64,000 bases of DNA, taken from assembly GCA_031285405.1 (NCBI GenBank), contig JAITWH010000039.1, positions 1 through 64,000 on the forward strand, written 5' to 3'. The notes under the pieces were generated by a model. That model saw only the letters and a program-made list of their open reading frames with translations, was not told where the DNA came from and searched no databases. Below, piece by piece: positions 33,937 through 48,666 of this stretch. Numbering within the stretch: position 1 is the stretch's first letter; the number at the start of each line of letters is the position of its first letter. This stretch comes from Alistipes sp. GTDB taxonomy: Bacteria > Bacteroidota > Bacteroidia > Bacteroidales > Rikenellaceae. Position numbers and translations under genes: made by a program.

Positions 33937-33967
33937 TTGGTGGATTCGAAAAAAAACACTACTTTTG
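33937..33967 (+). promoter_or_regulatory. First promoter upstream of tRNA-Thr
   Basis: TTG (33937-33939), a 20-nt spacer and TACTTTTG (33960-33967). It lies 168 nt before tRNA-Thr and directly after the terminator. Confidence 0.7.
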
Positions 33968-34077
33968 CCCCGCAATTTCGCTCCCTTTTTTCGGGAAACA
34001 GACATGTTTTTCGGGCAACACGCGGAGAGGCGCAGGGTCGACATTCGGCAAATGCGCGCGAAAAAAGGGGCAGGTTC

Positions 34078-34107
34078 TTGGACATTTGAAATTTTTCACT
34101 ACATTTG
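34078..34107 (+). promoter_or_regulatory. Second promoter, 29 nt before tRNA-Thr
   Basis: TTG (34078-34080), a 19-nt spacer and TACATTTG (34100-34107). The closer of two tandem promoters for the tRNA-tuf cluster. Confidence 0.8.
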
Positions 34108-34135
34108 CACTCCCAACTCGGGGTGCGACCCTAAC

Positions 34136-34209
34136 GCCGATGTAGCTCAGTTGGCCAGAGCAGCTGATTTGTAATCAGCTGGTCGGGGGTTCGAATCCCT
34201 CCATCGGCT
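34136..34209 (+). tRNA. tRNA-Thr (anticodon TGT)
   Basis: Acceptor GCCGATG/CATCGGC, anticodon arm GCTGA-TTTGTAA-TCAGC giving TGT (reads ACA), T arm GGTTCGAATCC. No encoded CCA. First gene of the Thr-Tyr-Gly-tuf cluster. Confidence 0.96.
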
Positions 34210-34535
34210 CACTGCGTTCGCCAATGTCGGGATTCGAGAAAAGCCGCCGCGAATGAAATGAGCGGCAGAGGTTTGGGGCGGGAGGCGGCTCAAATTTATT
34301 TGAAGACGCCGGACGACACGAACCTCGAAGCAGACTGAAAGTCTGCGAGGCTTTTCCGAAGCGCGACAGGAGCGAAAAGCGTGAAAGCCACCCCCCAAAG
34401 GGAAAAACGAGGTCGCCAAGCGACCGAGTTAATCCCGAGGGGCCGAAAAGCGAGGGGGCAGGAAAGCGAGAAGGGAAAAAGTGACCTATTTATATATAGG
34501 GTCGCGGAGGGCAAAGAGTAGTAAAAAAGATACTG
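34210..34535 (+). other. Spacer between tRNA-Thr and tRNA-Tyr
   Basis: No gene. It contains small hairpins: GCAGACT-gaa-AGTCTGC (34330-34346, extended by CCTC/GAGG), CTCAAAT-tt-ATTTGAAG near 34290, and GGTCGC-caa-GCGACC near 34411. They could guide processing of the tRNA precursor. Confidence 0.5.
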
Positions 34536-34618
34536 GGGAGAATACCAGAGTGGCCAAATGGGGCAGACTGTAAATCTGCTGACGTACGTCTTCGGTGGTT
34601 CGAATCCATCTTCTCCCA
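34536..34618 (+). tRNA. tRNA-Tyr (anticodon GTA)
   Basis: Class II tRNA of 83 nt with a long variable arm (GCTGACGTACGTCTTCGG). Acceptor GGGAGAA/TTCTCCC, anticodon arm CAGA-CTGTAAA-TCTG giving GTA, T arm GGTTCGAATCC. Confidence 0.96.
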
Positions 34619-34753
34619 CAAAGTTGAAAAAGCGATTTTTGCCGCAGGCAAAAATCGTTCTTTCGGCTTTGAGACACGAGGCGAATTTATTCGCCGGAGA
34701 GTCTCGAAGCCGAAAGAATAATTCGCGCTCGCGAATTGGTTTTTCAACTTTGT
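34618..34753 (+). ncRNA. Multi-branched structure between tRNA-Tyr and tRNA-Gly
   Basis: A 14-bp outer stem, ACAAAGTTGAAAAA (34618-34631) with TTTTTCAACTTTGT (34740-34753), encloses three hairpins. These are an 11-bp stem (CGATTTTTGCC/GGCAAAAATCG, 34633-34657), a long stem starting TTCTTTCGGCTT/AAGCCGAAAGAA with nested GAGAC/GTCTC and GGCGAAT/ATTCGCC (34658-34718), and a 7-bp stem AATTCGC/GCGAATT (34720-34737). The stems are near-perfect. It could be a structured RNA in the tRNA transcript, a processing signal, or nested inverted duplications. I know no family that matches. Confidence 0.5.
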
Positions 34754-34922
34754 AAGGGCCCCCGCGGCGAGCGGCAATGGATCAGCGACCAAAGGGGAGC
34801 TAATCCTGCGACAATGGAAAGGCAAGCGTTTTTTTGCGAGCCAATCCTGCGCAATGGATCATGAGCGAAACGAAGTGAGCGATTAATCCATCCTGCGTTT
34901 TTCGCTTCGGAGGTAAATTTTT
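34754..34922 (+). other. Spacer before tRNA-Gly
   Basis: No gene. It has repeated words (CAATGGATCA, GCGACC, AATCCTGCG) suggesting small local duplications. Confidence 0.4.
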
Positions 34923-34995
34923 GCGGAAGTAGCTCAGTCGATAGAGCATTAGCCTTCCAAGCTAAGGGTCGCGAGTTTGAACCTCGTCTTCCGCT
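34923..34995 (+). tRNA. tRNA-Gly (anticodon TCC)
   Basis: Acceptor GCGGAAG/CTTCCGC, anticodon arm TTAGC-CTTCCAA-GCTAA giving TCC, T arm GAGTTTGAACCTC. No encoded CCA. Confidence 0.96.
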
Positions 34996-34997
34996 CG

Positions 34998-35037
34998 AAA
35001 GTTCAGCAGGCCCCTAAAATGGGGCCGGCTGAACTTT
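34998..35037 (+). other. Strong hairpin after tRNA-Gly
   Basis: AAAGTTCAGC-a-GGCCCC pairs with GGGGCC-g-GCTGAACTTT (one A/G mismatch). There is no U-tract, so it is more likely an RNase processing or attenuation structure in the tRNA-tuf transcript than a simple terminator. Confidence 0.5.
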
Positions 35038-35286
35038 GAAACAGAAAGACGAGGTGTCGACGAGCGAAGCGAGTTGACCCGACGCCAAGCCGAGAGCAAT
35101 CGAGCTCGCTCGAATTGCCGAGGCGCGAAGGAGGAGGGCGAGCATTGAAAATGCGAAGCCAACCTCGTCCGCGCGAAGGGAAAAAGCGAGAAAGAGTAAC
35201 AAAAGTAACACACCGAAGGCGGCAAACAACCGCCGCCCGAAACAAAAAGAGAAACAAAAAACACAACTAATATAATAATTACAACT
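35038..35286 (+). other. tuf leader
   Basis: About 250 nt of non-coding sequence with low-complexity A-rich DNA just before the start (CACAACTAATATAATAATTA). No clear second promoter seen. Confidence 0.4.
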
Positions 35287-36474
35287 ATGGCAAAGGAAAA
35301 ATTTGACAGGTCGAAACCCCACGTCAACATCGGTACCATTGGTCACGTCGACCACGGTAAAACCACGCTGACCGCAGCTATCACCCAGACCCTCGCGAAG
35401 AGAGGTCTGTCGGAGATGCGTTCGTTCGACTCGATCGACAACGCTCCCGAGGAGAAGGAGCGCGGTATCACGATCAACACCTCGCATGTCGAGTACCAGA
35501 CGGCCAACCGCCACTACGCGCACGTTGACTGCCCGGGTCACGCCGACTACGTTAAGAACATGGTAACGGGTGCCGCCCAGATGGACGGTGCGATCCTCGT
35601 TGTGGCTGCGACCGACGGCCCCATGCCCCAGACCAACGAGCACGTTCTGTTGGCTCGCCAGGTGAACGTTCCGAGAATCGTCGTGTTCCTGAACAAGTGC
35701 GACATGGTGGACGACGCCGAGATGCTCGACTTGGTTGAGCTCGAAGTTCGCGACCTGCTCTCGAAGTACAACTTCGACGGCGACAACGCCCCCATCATCC
35801 GCGGTTCGGCCCTCGGCGGTCTGAACGGCGAGGCACAGTGGGAAGACAAGATCATGGAGCTGATGGCTGCCGTCGACGAATATATTCCGATTCCCCCGCG
35901 TGAGAACGAAAAGCCGTTCCTCATGCCTGTGGAGGACGTGTTCTCGATCACCGGCCGCGGTACCGTTGTTACGGGCCGTATCGAAACCGGTATCGTCAAG
36001 GTTGGCGACCCCGTGGAGATCATCGGTCTGGGCCAGAAGCCCATCACCTCGACCTGCACCGGTGTCGAAATGTTCCGCAAGCTGCTCGACAGCGGCGAGG
36101 CAGGCGACAACGTGGGTCTGCTGATGCGCGGTCTCGACAAGAAGGACGTGAAGCGCGGTATGGTCGTTGCCAAGCCCGGCTCGATCACCCCGCACACCGA
36201 GTTCGAAGCCGAGGTCTACATCCTTAAGAAAGAGGAGGGTGGCCGCCACACTCCGTTCCACAACAAGTACCGTCCGCAGTTCTACCTCCGCACGCTCGAC
36301 GTGACGGGCGAAGTGGAACTTCCGGCAGGTGTGGACATGGTGATGCCCGGTGACAACGTGACCATCAAGGTCGTGCTGATCACTCCGGTGGCGCTCAACG
36401 ACGGTCTGCGTTTCGCAATCCGCGAAGGTGGCCGTACGGTTGGTGCAGGTCAGATCACCAAGATCCTTAAGTAA
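35287..36474 (+). CDS. tuf: Elongation factor Tu
   Basis: GTPase delivering aminoacyl-tRNA to the ribosome; 395 residues. G motifs GHVDHGKTT (18-26), [29 protein letters not shown] and the SAL-type motif (RGSALGGL) are intact, followed by beta-barrel domains II and III ([25 protein letters not shown]). Codon use is strongly biased, as expected of a very highly expressed gene. Position after tRNA-Thr/Tyr/Gly and before tRNA-Trp/secE/nusG is the ancient tufB-type order. Confidence 0.98.
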   Translation: MAKEKFDRSKPHVNIGTIGHVDHGKTTLTAAITQTLAKRGLSEMRSFDSIDNAPEEKERGITINTSHVEYQTANRHYAHVDCPGHADYVKNMVTGAAQMDGAILVVAATDGPMPQTNEHVLLARQVNVPRIVVFLNKCDMVDDAEMLDLVELEVRDLLSKYNFDGDNAPIIRGSALGGLNGEAQWEDKIMELMAAVDEYIPIPPRENEKPFLMPVEDVFSITGRGTVVTGRIETGIVKVGDPVEIIGLGQKPITSTCTGVEMFRKLLDSGEAGDNVGLLMRGLDKKDVKRGMVVAKPGSITPHTEFEAEVYILKKEEGGRHTPFHNKYRPQFYLRTLDVTGEVELPAGVDMVMPGDNVTIKVVLITPVALNDGLRFAIREGGRTVGAGQITKILK

Positions 36475-36598
36475 TTGAAAATTGAAAGTGGAAAATTGAA
36501 AATTGGCTAACGCAGCGCACGTCATTGCGAGCGAAGCGAAGCAATCCAGGCGTTCTGCGTAGCCTCATTTTCAACTTTCAATTTTCCACTTTCAATTA
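36473..36598. repeat. TTGAAAA inverted repeat with a CATTGCGAG core, tuf to tRNA-Trp
   Basis: Arms of TTGAAAATTGAAAGTGGAAA (36473-36505) and its inverse (36568-36598) enclose CATTGCGAGCGAAGCGAAGC + AATCCAG (36522-36548) and TTCTGCGTAGCC. A mosaic of a widespread repeat with the local family. Confidence 0.88.
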
Positions 36599-36601
36599 CC
36601 C

Positions 36602-36672
36602 AGGAGCATAGTTAAATGGTATAATAGTGGTCTCCAAAACCATTGTTGGGAGTTCGATTCTCTCTGCTCCTG
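36602..36672 (+). tRNA. tRNA-Trp (anticodon CCA)
   Basis: Acceptor AGGAGCA/TGCTCCT, anticodon arm TGGT-CTCCAAA-ACCA giving CCA, T arm GAGTTCGATTCTC. The three bases after the discriminator G happen to be CCA (36673-36675), unlike the other tRNAs here. Confidence 0.95.
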
Positions 36673-36745
36673 CCACGGGTGCCGATAAAAAAAGGGAAGC
36701 CTTTTTGTCGGGACGCAAAACCGAAGTCACAAAAAACAAGCAGTT

Positions 36746-36940
36746 ATGAATGGACTGATAGATTACGTCAAAGAGGCCTACGCCGAGCTTGTCCACAAAG
36801 CGACGTGGCCCTCTTTCAAAGAGCTCCAGAGTTCGACAATACTGGTGATGGTCGCTTCCCTGATCTTTGCCATCGTGGTATTGGGCATGGACCTGGCGTT
36901 CGAGAACCTGATGAAAACGGTCTACCGACTTCTGTACTAA
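36746..36940 (+). CDS. secE: Preprotein translocase subunit SecE
   Basis: Protein of 64 residues with one membrane segment (about 32-55, ILVMVASLIFAIVVLGMDLAF) preceded by the conserved amphipathic region (YAELVHKATWPSFKELQSST). Stabilises SecY. Followed by nusG after 10 nt. Confidence 0.95.
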   Translation: MNGLIDYVKEAYAELVHKATWPSFKELQSSTILVMVASLIFAIVVLGMDLAFENLMKTVYRLLY

Positions 36941-36950
36941 AGCACGAGTA

Positions 36951-37514
36951 ATGAGCGAACAGTTACAGAGAGAGTGGTATGTGGTGCGAGCCATCGGGGG
37001 CAAGGAGAAGAAGGTCAAAGAGTACATCGAGACCGAGATTCGCCACCGCCACCTTGAGGCGCGCATCACCCAGGTGCTGATTCCCACCGAGAAGATTTTC
37101 ACCATTCGCAATGGTAAGAAGGTCTCCAAGGAGCGGGTGTCGTACCCGGGCTATGTGTTGGTAGAGGCAGATTTCACAGGTGACATCCCGCATATCTTGC
37201 GGAACGTTCCGAACGTGCTCGGCTTCCTCGGCGACTCCCGTGAAGACGGACGAAGCATGAAGGCGACCCCCCTGCGAGCGCAGGAGGTAGCGCGCATCCT
37301 CGGCAGGGTCGACGAACTGAGCGTGGCGGAAGAGGAGAGCGAAGTTCCTTTCTTTGTCGGCGAAACGGTCAAGGTAACAGATGGCCCGTTCTCAAGCTTC
37401 TCGGGAACCATCGAGGCTGTTGACAATTCGAGAAAGAAACTGACGGTCTCGGTCAAGATATTCGGGCGCAAGACCCCCATGGAGCTTGCGTTTACACAAG
37501 TGGAAAAGGAGTAA
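36951..37514 (+). CDS. nusG: Transcription termination/antitermination factor NusG
   Basis: Protein of 187 residues. NGN domain (EWYVVRAIGGKEKKVKEYIE...PGYVLVEADF...NVLGFLG) followed by a KOW domain (GETVKVTDGPFSSFSGTIEAVD). Couples RNA polymerase to ribosomes and Rho. Standard secE-nusG-rplK order. Confidence 0.97.
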   Translation: MSEQLQREWYVVRAIGGKEKKVKEYIETEIRHRHLEARITQVLIPTEKIFTIRNGKKVSKERVSYPGYVLVEADFTGDIPHILRNVPNVLGFLGDSREDGRSMKATPLRAQEVARILGRVDELSVAEEESEVPFFVGETVKVTDGPFSSFSGTIEAVDNSRKKLTVSVKIFGRKTPMELAFTQVEKE

Positions 37515-37636
37515 AGGGCCGATCGAACTTCAGACCGCCGCGTTGCGCGCATCGAAAAAATGCTGCGTCACCGCGAGGGATTTTAAGTTCAGGTCGATTT
37601 TTTACGAAACAATGAATTATTAATTAAGAAGGAAAA

Positions 37637-38071
37637 ATGGCAAAAGAAATCAGTGGCTACATCAAGCTGCAGATAAAAGGTGGTGCTGCCAATCCGTCGC
37701 CTCCCGTTGGCCCCGCGTTGGGTTCGAAGGGGGTGAATATAATGGACTTCTGCAAGCAGTTCAACGCACGCACGCAGGAGTTGGCAGGAAAGGTTCTGCC
37801 TGTAATCATCACTGTTTACAGCGACAAATCTTTCGATTTCATCATCAAGCAGCCGCCTGTGGCAGTTCAGCTCAAGGAAGCCGCGAAGATCCAGACCGGG
37901 TCGGCCGAACCCAACCGTAAGAGGGTGGGCGAAGTGTCGGCCGCACAGGTTCGTGCGATCGCCGAGGGCAAGATGAGCGACCTGAACTGTTTCACGGTCG
38001 AAGCCGCCATGAGCATGGTAGCAGGAACCGCCCGCTCGATGGGTATCCGCGTGACCGGCGATATTTCCTAA
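37637..38071 (+). CDS. rplK: 50S ribosomal protein L11
   Basis: Protein of 144 residues: the [21 protein letters not shown]-terminus, [27 protein letters not shown] and the rRNA-binding C-terminus ending in [13 protein letters not shown]. It shapes the GTPase-associated centre. A 122-nt gap after nusG may hold leader or control sequence; no SD is needed (AAGAAGGAAAA lies just before the ATG). Confidence 0.98.
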   Translation: MAKEISGYIKLQIKGGAANPSPPVGPALGSKGVNIMDFCKQFNARTQELAGKVLPVIITVYSDKSFDFIIKQPPVAVQLKEAAKIQTGSAEPNRKRVGEVSAAQVRAIAEGKMSDLNCFTVEAAMSMVAGTARSMGIRVTGDIS

Positions 38072-38091
38072 AGCGTAATCCCGAGAAAATT

Positions 38092-38796
38092 ATGAGTAAA
38101 CTGACCAAAAATCAGAAAGTGGCGCAGAGTAAGGTTGAGGCCGGCAAGGCTTACAAACTGAACGAAGCGGCAGCGCTCGTAAAGGAGATTACCTTTACGA
38201 AGTTCGACTCGTCGGTGGATATCGACGTCAAGTTGGGAGTCGACCCGCGCAAAGCCAACCAGATGGTGAGGGGCGTCGTGACGCTCCCCCACGGTACGGG
38301 CAAGACGGTTCGCGTGTTGGTGCTTTGTCCGCCCGAAAAGGAGGACGAGGCCAAGAAGGCAGGCGCCGACTATGTGGGACTCGACGAATATGTCGACAAG
38401 ATCAAGAGTGGCTGGACAGATGTCGACGTGATCATCTGTACCCCCAACGTGATGGCCAAGGTGGGCGCCCTGGGGCGAATCCTGGGTCCTCGCGGCCTGA
38501 TGCCCAACCCCAAGACCGGCACCGTGACGATGGAAGTCGGCAAGGCGGTCGAAGAGGTAAAGGCTGGTAAGATCGACTTCAAGGTCGACAAGTTCGGTAT
38601 CGTTCACACCTCGGTGGGCAAAGCGTCGATGTCGGAGCAGCAGCTCACCGACAACGCGAAGGAGTTCATCGGCACAATCCTCAAACTGAAACCTTCGGCC
38701 TCGAAGGGGACATACGTTCAGAGCATCTACCTCTCGTCGACCATGTCGCCGGGTGTGGCTATTGATGTGAAATCGGTCGAATCGAAAGCAAACTAA
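38092..38796 (+). CDS. rplA: 50S ribosomal protein L1
   Basis: Protein of 234 residues with [69 protein letters not shown] and [16 protein letters not shown]1 stalk protein; in other bacteria it also represses its own operon. It follows rplK after 20 nt. Confidence 0.98.
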   Translation: MSKLTKNQKVAQSKVEAGKAYKLNEAAALVKEITFTKFDSSVDIDVKLGVDPRKANQMVRGVVTLPHGTGKTVRVLVLCPPEKEDEAKKAGADYVGLDEYVDKIKSGWTDVDVIICTPNVMAKVGALGRILGPRGLMPNPKTGTVTMEVGKAVEEVKAGKIDFKVDKFGIVHTSVGKASMSEQQLTDNAKEFIGTILKLKPSASKGTYVQSIYLSSTMSPGVAIDVKSVESKAN

Positions 38797-38801
38797 GAGC
38801 T

Positions 38802-39326
38802 ATGACAAGAGAAGAAAAAAATGTCCTCATAGAGAGCCTCGCCGAGAAACTGAACGACTACGCAGGGTTCTACCTCACCGACATCTCGACGCTGAACGCC
38901 GAAAAGACGGCCGCGCTGCGTCGCAAATGTTTCGAACAGGAGATCAGCCTCGTCGTCATCAAGAACACCCTCTTCGCCAAAGCGTTGGAGAAGGCGGGCA
39001 AGAGCGATGACGAACTGACGGGCGTGTTGTCGGGTTCGAGCGCGGTGATGTTCACCAACGTGAGCAAGGCTCCGGCGCTGTTGATCAAGGAGTTTCGCAA
39101 GAGCTCCGACCGTCCGGTGCTGAAAGCCGCTTACGTCGAGGAGAGCGTCTATGTGGGCGACAACCAGTTGGAAGCGCTCATCAACATCAAGAGCCGCAAC
39201 GAACTCATCGCCGACGTGGTCGCACTGCTCCAGTCTCCTGCCAAGAACGTTATCTCTGCCCTGCAGGGAAGCGCCGGCCAGAAGATCGCGGGCCTCGTGA
39301 AGACGTTAGAGTCACGCACAGCGTAA
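38802..39326 (+). CDS. rplJ: 50S ribosomal protein L10
   Basis: Protein of 174 residues forming the base of the L7/L12 stalk: MTREEKNVLIESLAEKL, YAGFYLTDISTLNAEKTAALR, VIKNTLFAKAL and a C-terminal helix that binds L7/L12 dimers. Starts 5 nt after rplA. Confidence 0.97.
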   Translation: MTREEKNVLIESLAEKLNDYAGFYLTDISTLNAEKTAALRRKCFEQEISLVVIKNTLFAKALEKAGKSDDELTGVLSGSSAVMFTNVSKAPALLIKEFRKSSDRPVLKAAYVEESVYVGDNQLEALINIKSRNELIADVVALLQSPAKNVISALQGSAGQKIAGLVKTLESRTA

Positions 39327-39332
39327 CTCCAA

Positions 39333-39369
39333 CAATTAAGAATTAAGAATTAAAAATTAAGAATTAATA
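39333..39369. repeat. AATTAAG short-period repeat between rplJ and rplL
   Basis: Four AATTAAG-type units (AATTAAGAATTAAGAATTAA...) fill most of the 55-nt gap: a fourth family of 7-8-nt repeats, seen here without an inverted partner. Confidence 0.75.
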
Positions 39370-39381
39370 ACAATCACAATC

Positions 39382-39762
39382 ATGGCAGATATCAAGAAGC
39401 TCGCCGAAGAGCTTGTAAATCTCACAGTTAAGGAAGTAAACGAATTGGCCGCAGTCCTCAAGGACGAATATGGCATCGAACCCGCCGCCGCCGCAGTAGC
39501 AGTAGCCGCTCCCGCCGCCGGTGGTGACGCCGCCGCCGCTCCCGCCGAAAAGAGCGCGTTCGACGTTGTTCTGGTCAACGCCGGTCAGGCCAAGTTGCAG
39601 GTCGTGAAGGTTGTCAAGGAGATGACCGGTCTGGGCCTCAAGGAAGCTAAGGATCTGGTAGACGCAGCTCCCAAGGCGATCAAGGAAGGCGTCTCGAAAG
39701 AGGAGGCCGAAAGCCTGAAAGCGTCGCTCGAAGAGGCCGGCGCCGAGGTCGAACTCAAATAG
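39382..39762 (+). CDS. rplL: 50S ribosomal protein L7/L12
   Basis: Protein of 126 residues: N-terminal dimerisation helix ([20 protein letters not shown]), Ala/Pro-rich hinge (about 35-55) and the factor-binding domain ([44 protein letters not shown] region). It ends in TAG, showing that TAG is used as a stop in this genome. Confidence 0.98.
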   Translation: MADIKKLAEELVNLTVKEVNELAAVLKDEYGIEPAAAAVAVAAPAAGGDAAAAPAEKSAFDVVLVNAGQAKLQVVKVVKEMTGLGLKEAKDLVDAAPKAIKEGVSKEEAESLKASLEEAGAEVELK

Positions 39763-39785
39763 TTTCGACTATCGAACCGCGAAAA

Positions 39786-39820
39786 AGGTGCGGGGTCTTG
39801 CAAAAAAGACCCTGTGCCTT
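39786..39820 (+). terminator. Hairpin downstream of rplL (attenuator-like)
   Basis: GGTGCGGGGTCTT (39787-39799) pairs, with G-U and one mismatch, with AAGACCCTGTGCC (39806-39818). Only a short T-run follows further on (GTCTTTT), so partial termination between rplL and rpoB is likely, as known in other bacteria. Confidence 0.5.
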
Positions 39821-39892
39821 ATTCGCGTCTTTTGACGGGGCGGCGTGACAGTTGCCGCGTCAGCGAATTTTTTCCAACGCGTTACGCAAATG

Positions 39893-39965
39893 CTTTTACG
39901 CAAAAGCGTGACACACAAGTGTGACACACAAGCGTGATGCGAAAGTGTGACGCAAAAGCGTGACA
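39893..39965 (+). repeat. Tandem GCGTGAC/GTGTGAC half-site array
   Basis: About five units of 12-13 nt (AAAGCGTGACACAC, AAGTGTGACACAC, AAGCGTGATGCG, AAAGTGTGACGCA, AAAGCGTGAC). The word GCGTGAC equals one arm of the palindromes in the arrays at 261-387 and 21793-21906, but here it is repeated in one direction only. Confidence 0.7.
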
Positions 39966-40049
39966 AAAGAGACACCCCATTTCCGGAGCAAGAGAGTCAG
40001 GGACATGATTCGGCGCGATGCCGATGCGACCGCCGGAGGGGTCAAACAA

Positions 40050-40215
40050 GTGATCAGTGGTTAGTGGTTAGTGCTAACGCGCCCCCCACTTTTCGCTAAA
40101 ATACATAACACAGTAATCAGAAGTTCGTGATTCGTGTGCTGCGCAAAAGCCGTAATGTCGGCAGTAGCCACTGCGCTGCGTTAGCACTAATCACTAACAA
40201 CTAATAACTAATCAC
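40050..40215. repeat. GGTTAGT repeats upstream of rpoB
   Basis: CAGTGGTTAGTGGTTAGTGC (40055-40080) and the inverse GCGTTAGCACTAATCACTAA with following ACAACTAATAACTAATCACT (40168-40215) form imperfect arms about 90 nt apart. With 39893-39965 they fill the 463-nt rplL-rpoB gap; no gene is seen there. Confidence 0.75.
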
Positions 40216-40225
40216 TGAAAAGAGA

Positions 40226-41155
40226 ATGTCCAGACAGCCAGTACAGAATCCGCGAATTAATTTTTCATCGGTCAGCAGCACGATGGCGTATCCCGATTTT
40301 CTGGAGATACAGCTCAAGAGTTTCCACGATTTTTTCCAGTTGGACACGACGGCCGAGCATCGTCGCGACGAGGGACTTTACCGCGTCTTCGCGGAGAACT
40401 TCCCGATCACCGACACGAGGAACAACTTCGTGCTCGAATTCATCGACTACTACATCGACCCACCCAGGTACTCAATCGACGAGTGTCTTGAGCGAGGGCT
40501 GACATACAGCGTGCCGCTGAAGGCAAAGCTGAAACTGTACTGCACCGACCAGGACCACGAAGATTTCGACACGGTGGTTCAGGATGTCTACTTCGGGACG
40601 ATACCCTATATGACCCCGCGCGGAACCTTCGTCATCAACGGAGCCGAGCGCGTGATCGTGTCGCAGCTGCACCGCTCGCCCGGGGTATTCTTCGGCCAGA
40701 GCCTGCACTCCAACGGCACGAAGCTCTACTCGGCGCGCATCATCCCGTTCAAGGGTTCGTGGATCGAGTTCGCGACCGACATTTCGAGCGTGATGTACGC
40801 CTACATCGACCGTAAGAAGAAGCTGCCGGTGACGACGCTGCTGAGGGCCATCGGCTTCGAGAGCGACAGCCAGATCCTCGAAATTTTCGACCTCGCCGAC
40901 GAGGTGAAGGTGACGAAACCCAACCTCAAGAAGGCAGTGGGCAGAAGGCTCGCCGCAAGGATTCTGAAGACATGGACGGAGGACTTCGTGGACGAGGACA
41001 CGGGCGAGGTCGTGAGCATCGAGCGCAACGAGATCATAGTCGACCGCGAGACCACCCTTGAGGAGAGCCAGATCGACGACATCGTGGACAGCGGCGCCAA
41101 GAGCATCCTGTTGCACAAGGAGGCTGTGGGCGAAGATGCCAAGATCGACTACTAG
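40226..41155 (+). CDS. rpoB: RNA polymerase beta subunit, N-terminal part up to an in-frame TAG
   Basis: The first 309 residues of RpoB ([79 protein letters not shown]). The frame meets TAG at 41153-41155 after ...DAKIDY and then continues in the same frame as [18 protein letters not shown], normal RpoB sequence. Nothing is missing or shifted: the two parts are one gene of 1278 codons interrupted by a single codon. In relatives as I recall, this position is Ser (DYSIIYNTL), and TCG to TAG is one base change. Either a sequence error or variant, or readthrough/suppression. Confidence 0.9.
   Translation: MSRQPVQNPRINFSSVSSTMAYPDFLEIQLKSFHDFFQLDTTAEHRRDEGLYRVFAENFPITDTRNNFVLEFIDYYIDPPRYSIDECLERGLTYSVPLKAKLKLYCTDQDHEDFDTVVQDVYFGTIPYMTPRGTFVINGAERVIVSQLHRSPGVFFGQSLHSNGTKLYSARIIPFKGSWIEFATDISSVMYAYIDRKKKLPVTTLLRAIGFESDSQILEIFDLADEVKVTKPNLKKAVGRRLAARILKTWTEDFVDEDTGEVVSIERNEIIVDRETTLEESQIDDIVDSGAKSILLHKEAVGEDAKIDY
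41153..41155 (+). other. rpoB: In-frame amber codon in rpoB
   Basis: TAC-TAG-ATA: codon 310 of rpoB. TAG ends other genes in the window (rplL, rpoC, nfeD, the gene before rsmI), so it is not generally reassigned. An intact RpoB is essential, so this is either a sequencing/assembly artefact or a truly decoded stop. Confidence 0.9.
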
Positions 41156-41206
41156 ATAGTCTACAACACACTGCACAAAGACCCCTGCAACTCCGAGAAG
41201 GAGGCG

Positions 41207-44059
<2,853 letters not shown>

Positions 44060-44070
44060 CGATACAATAA

Positions 44071-44183
44071 TTATGAATTATGAATCATGAATCATTGCGT
44101 GCTTCGCACGTATAAAACTGCGGCGCATGCCGCAGACATAAGGAATTCCGCAATTCATGATTCCTGATTCATGATTCATGATT
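44071..44183. repeat. ATCATGA inverted repeat between rpoB and rpoC
   Basis: TTATGAATTATGAATCATGA arm, GCGTGCTTCGCACGTATAAA, hairpin CTGCGGC-gcat-GCCGCAG, GGAATTCCGCAATTCATGAT arm. Standard A-type mosaic within the rpoBC operon. Confidence 0.88.
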
Positions 44184-44211
44184 ATAAAAATGAATAAACA
44201 AAAATAAAGAT

Positions 44212-48438
<4,227 letters not shown>

Positions 48439-48447
<9 letters not shown>

Positions 48448-48469
48448 TTTGCGTAGCAAACTGCTTAGC
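48439..48469. repeat. Inverted duplication spanning the rpoC stop codon
   Basis: GCTAAGTAGTTTGC (48439-48452), loop GTA, GCAAACTGCTTAGC (48456-48469); one G-U-type mismatch. Like the fmt and leuC ends, a coding 3' end is copied in reverse to make a hairpin. Confidence 0.85.
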
Positions 48470-48545
48470 TAATTGAAAATTGAAAGTTGAAAATTGAAAA
48501 TTGAAAATGAGCTAACGCGATTTTTTAAATTTGAAAATTTAGAAA
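48470..48545. repeat. TTGAAAA repeats after rpoC
   Basis: TTGAAAATTGAAAGTTGAAA... (48473-48507), GAGCTAACGC and AAATTTGAAAATTTAGAAAT. Non-coding. Confidence 0.8.
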
Positions 48546-48548
48546 TTA

Positions 48549-48585
48549 AGAGAGAGGCTTCCTAACAGGAGGCCTCTCTCTTTTT
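48549..48585 (+). terminator. Intrinsic terminator of the rpoBC transcript
   Basis: AGAGAGAGGCTTCCT-aac-AGGAGGCCTCTCTCT followed by TTTT; 15-bp stem with one T/G pair. Ends the long secE-to-rpoC region. Confidence 0.88.
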
Positions 48586-48587
48586 GT

Positions 48588-48665
48588 TCTGCGTTAGCTA
48601 AAATCGCCGCCGGCGTTCCGGCCGCGTTAGCCTCATTTTCAACTTTCAACTTTCAATTCTCAATT
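48588..48665. repeat. GCCGGAACGCCGGC element plus TTGAAAA repeats
   Basis: Full inverted element (TCTGCGTTAGCTAAAATCGC then CGCCGGCGTTCCGGCC, 48588-48623), CGTTAGCC, and TTTTCAACTTTCAACTTTCA repeats reaching the end of galE. Confidence 0.88.
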
Positions 48666-48666
48666 C

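Noticed and set aside
33802-34174. Overlapping short ORFs (up to 95 codons) upstream of tRNA-Thr
   Set aside because: They run through a terminator and two promoters and into the tRNA, and show no family resemblance.
36673-36675. Genome-encoded CCA end on tRNA-Trp
   Set aside because: The other tRNAs here lack it, so the three bases are probably chance.
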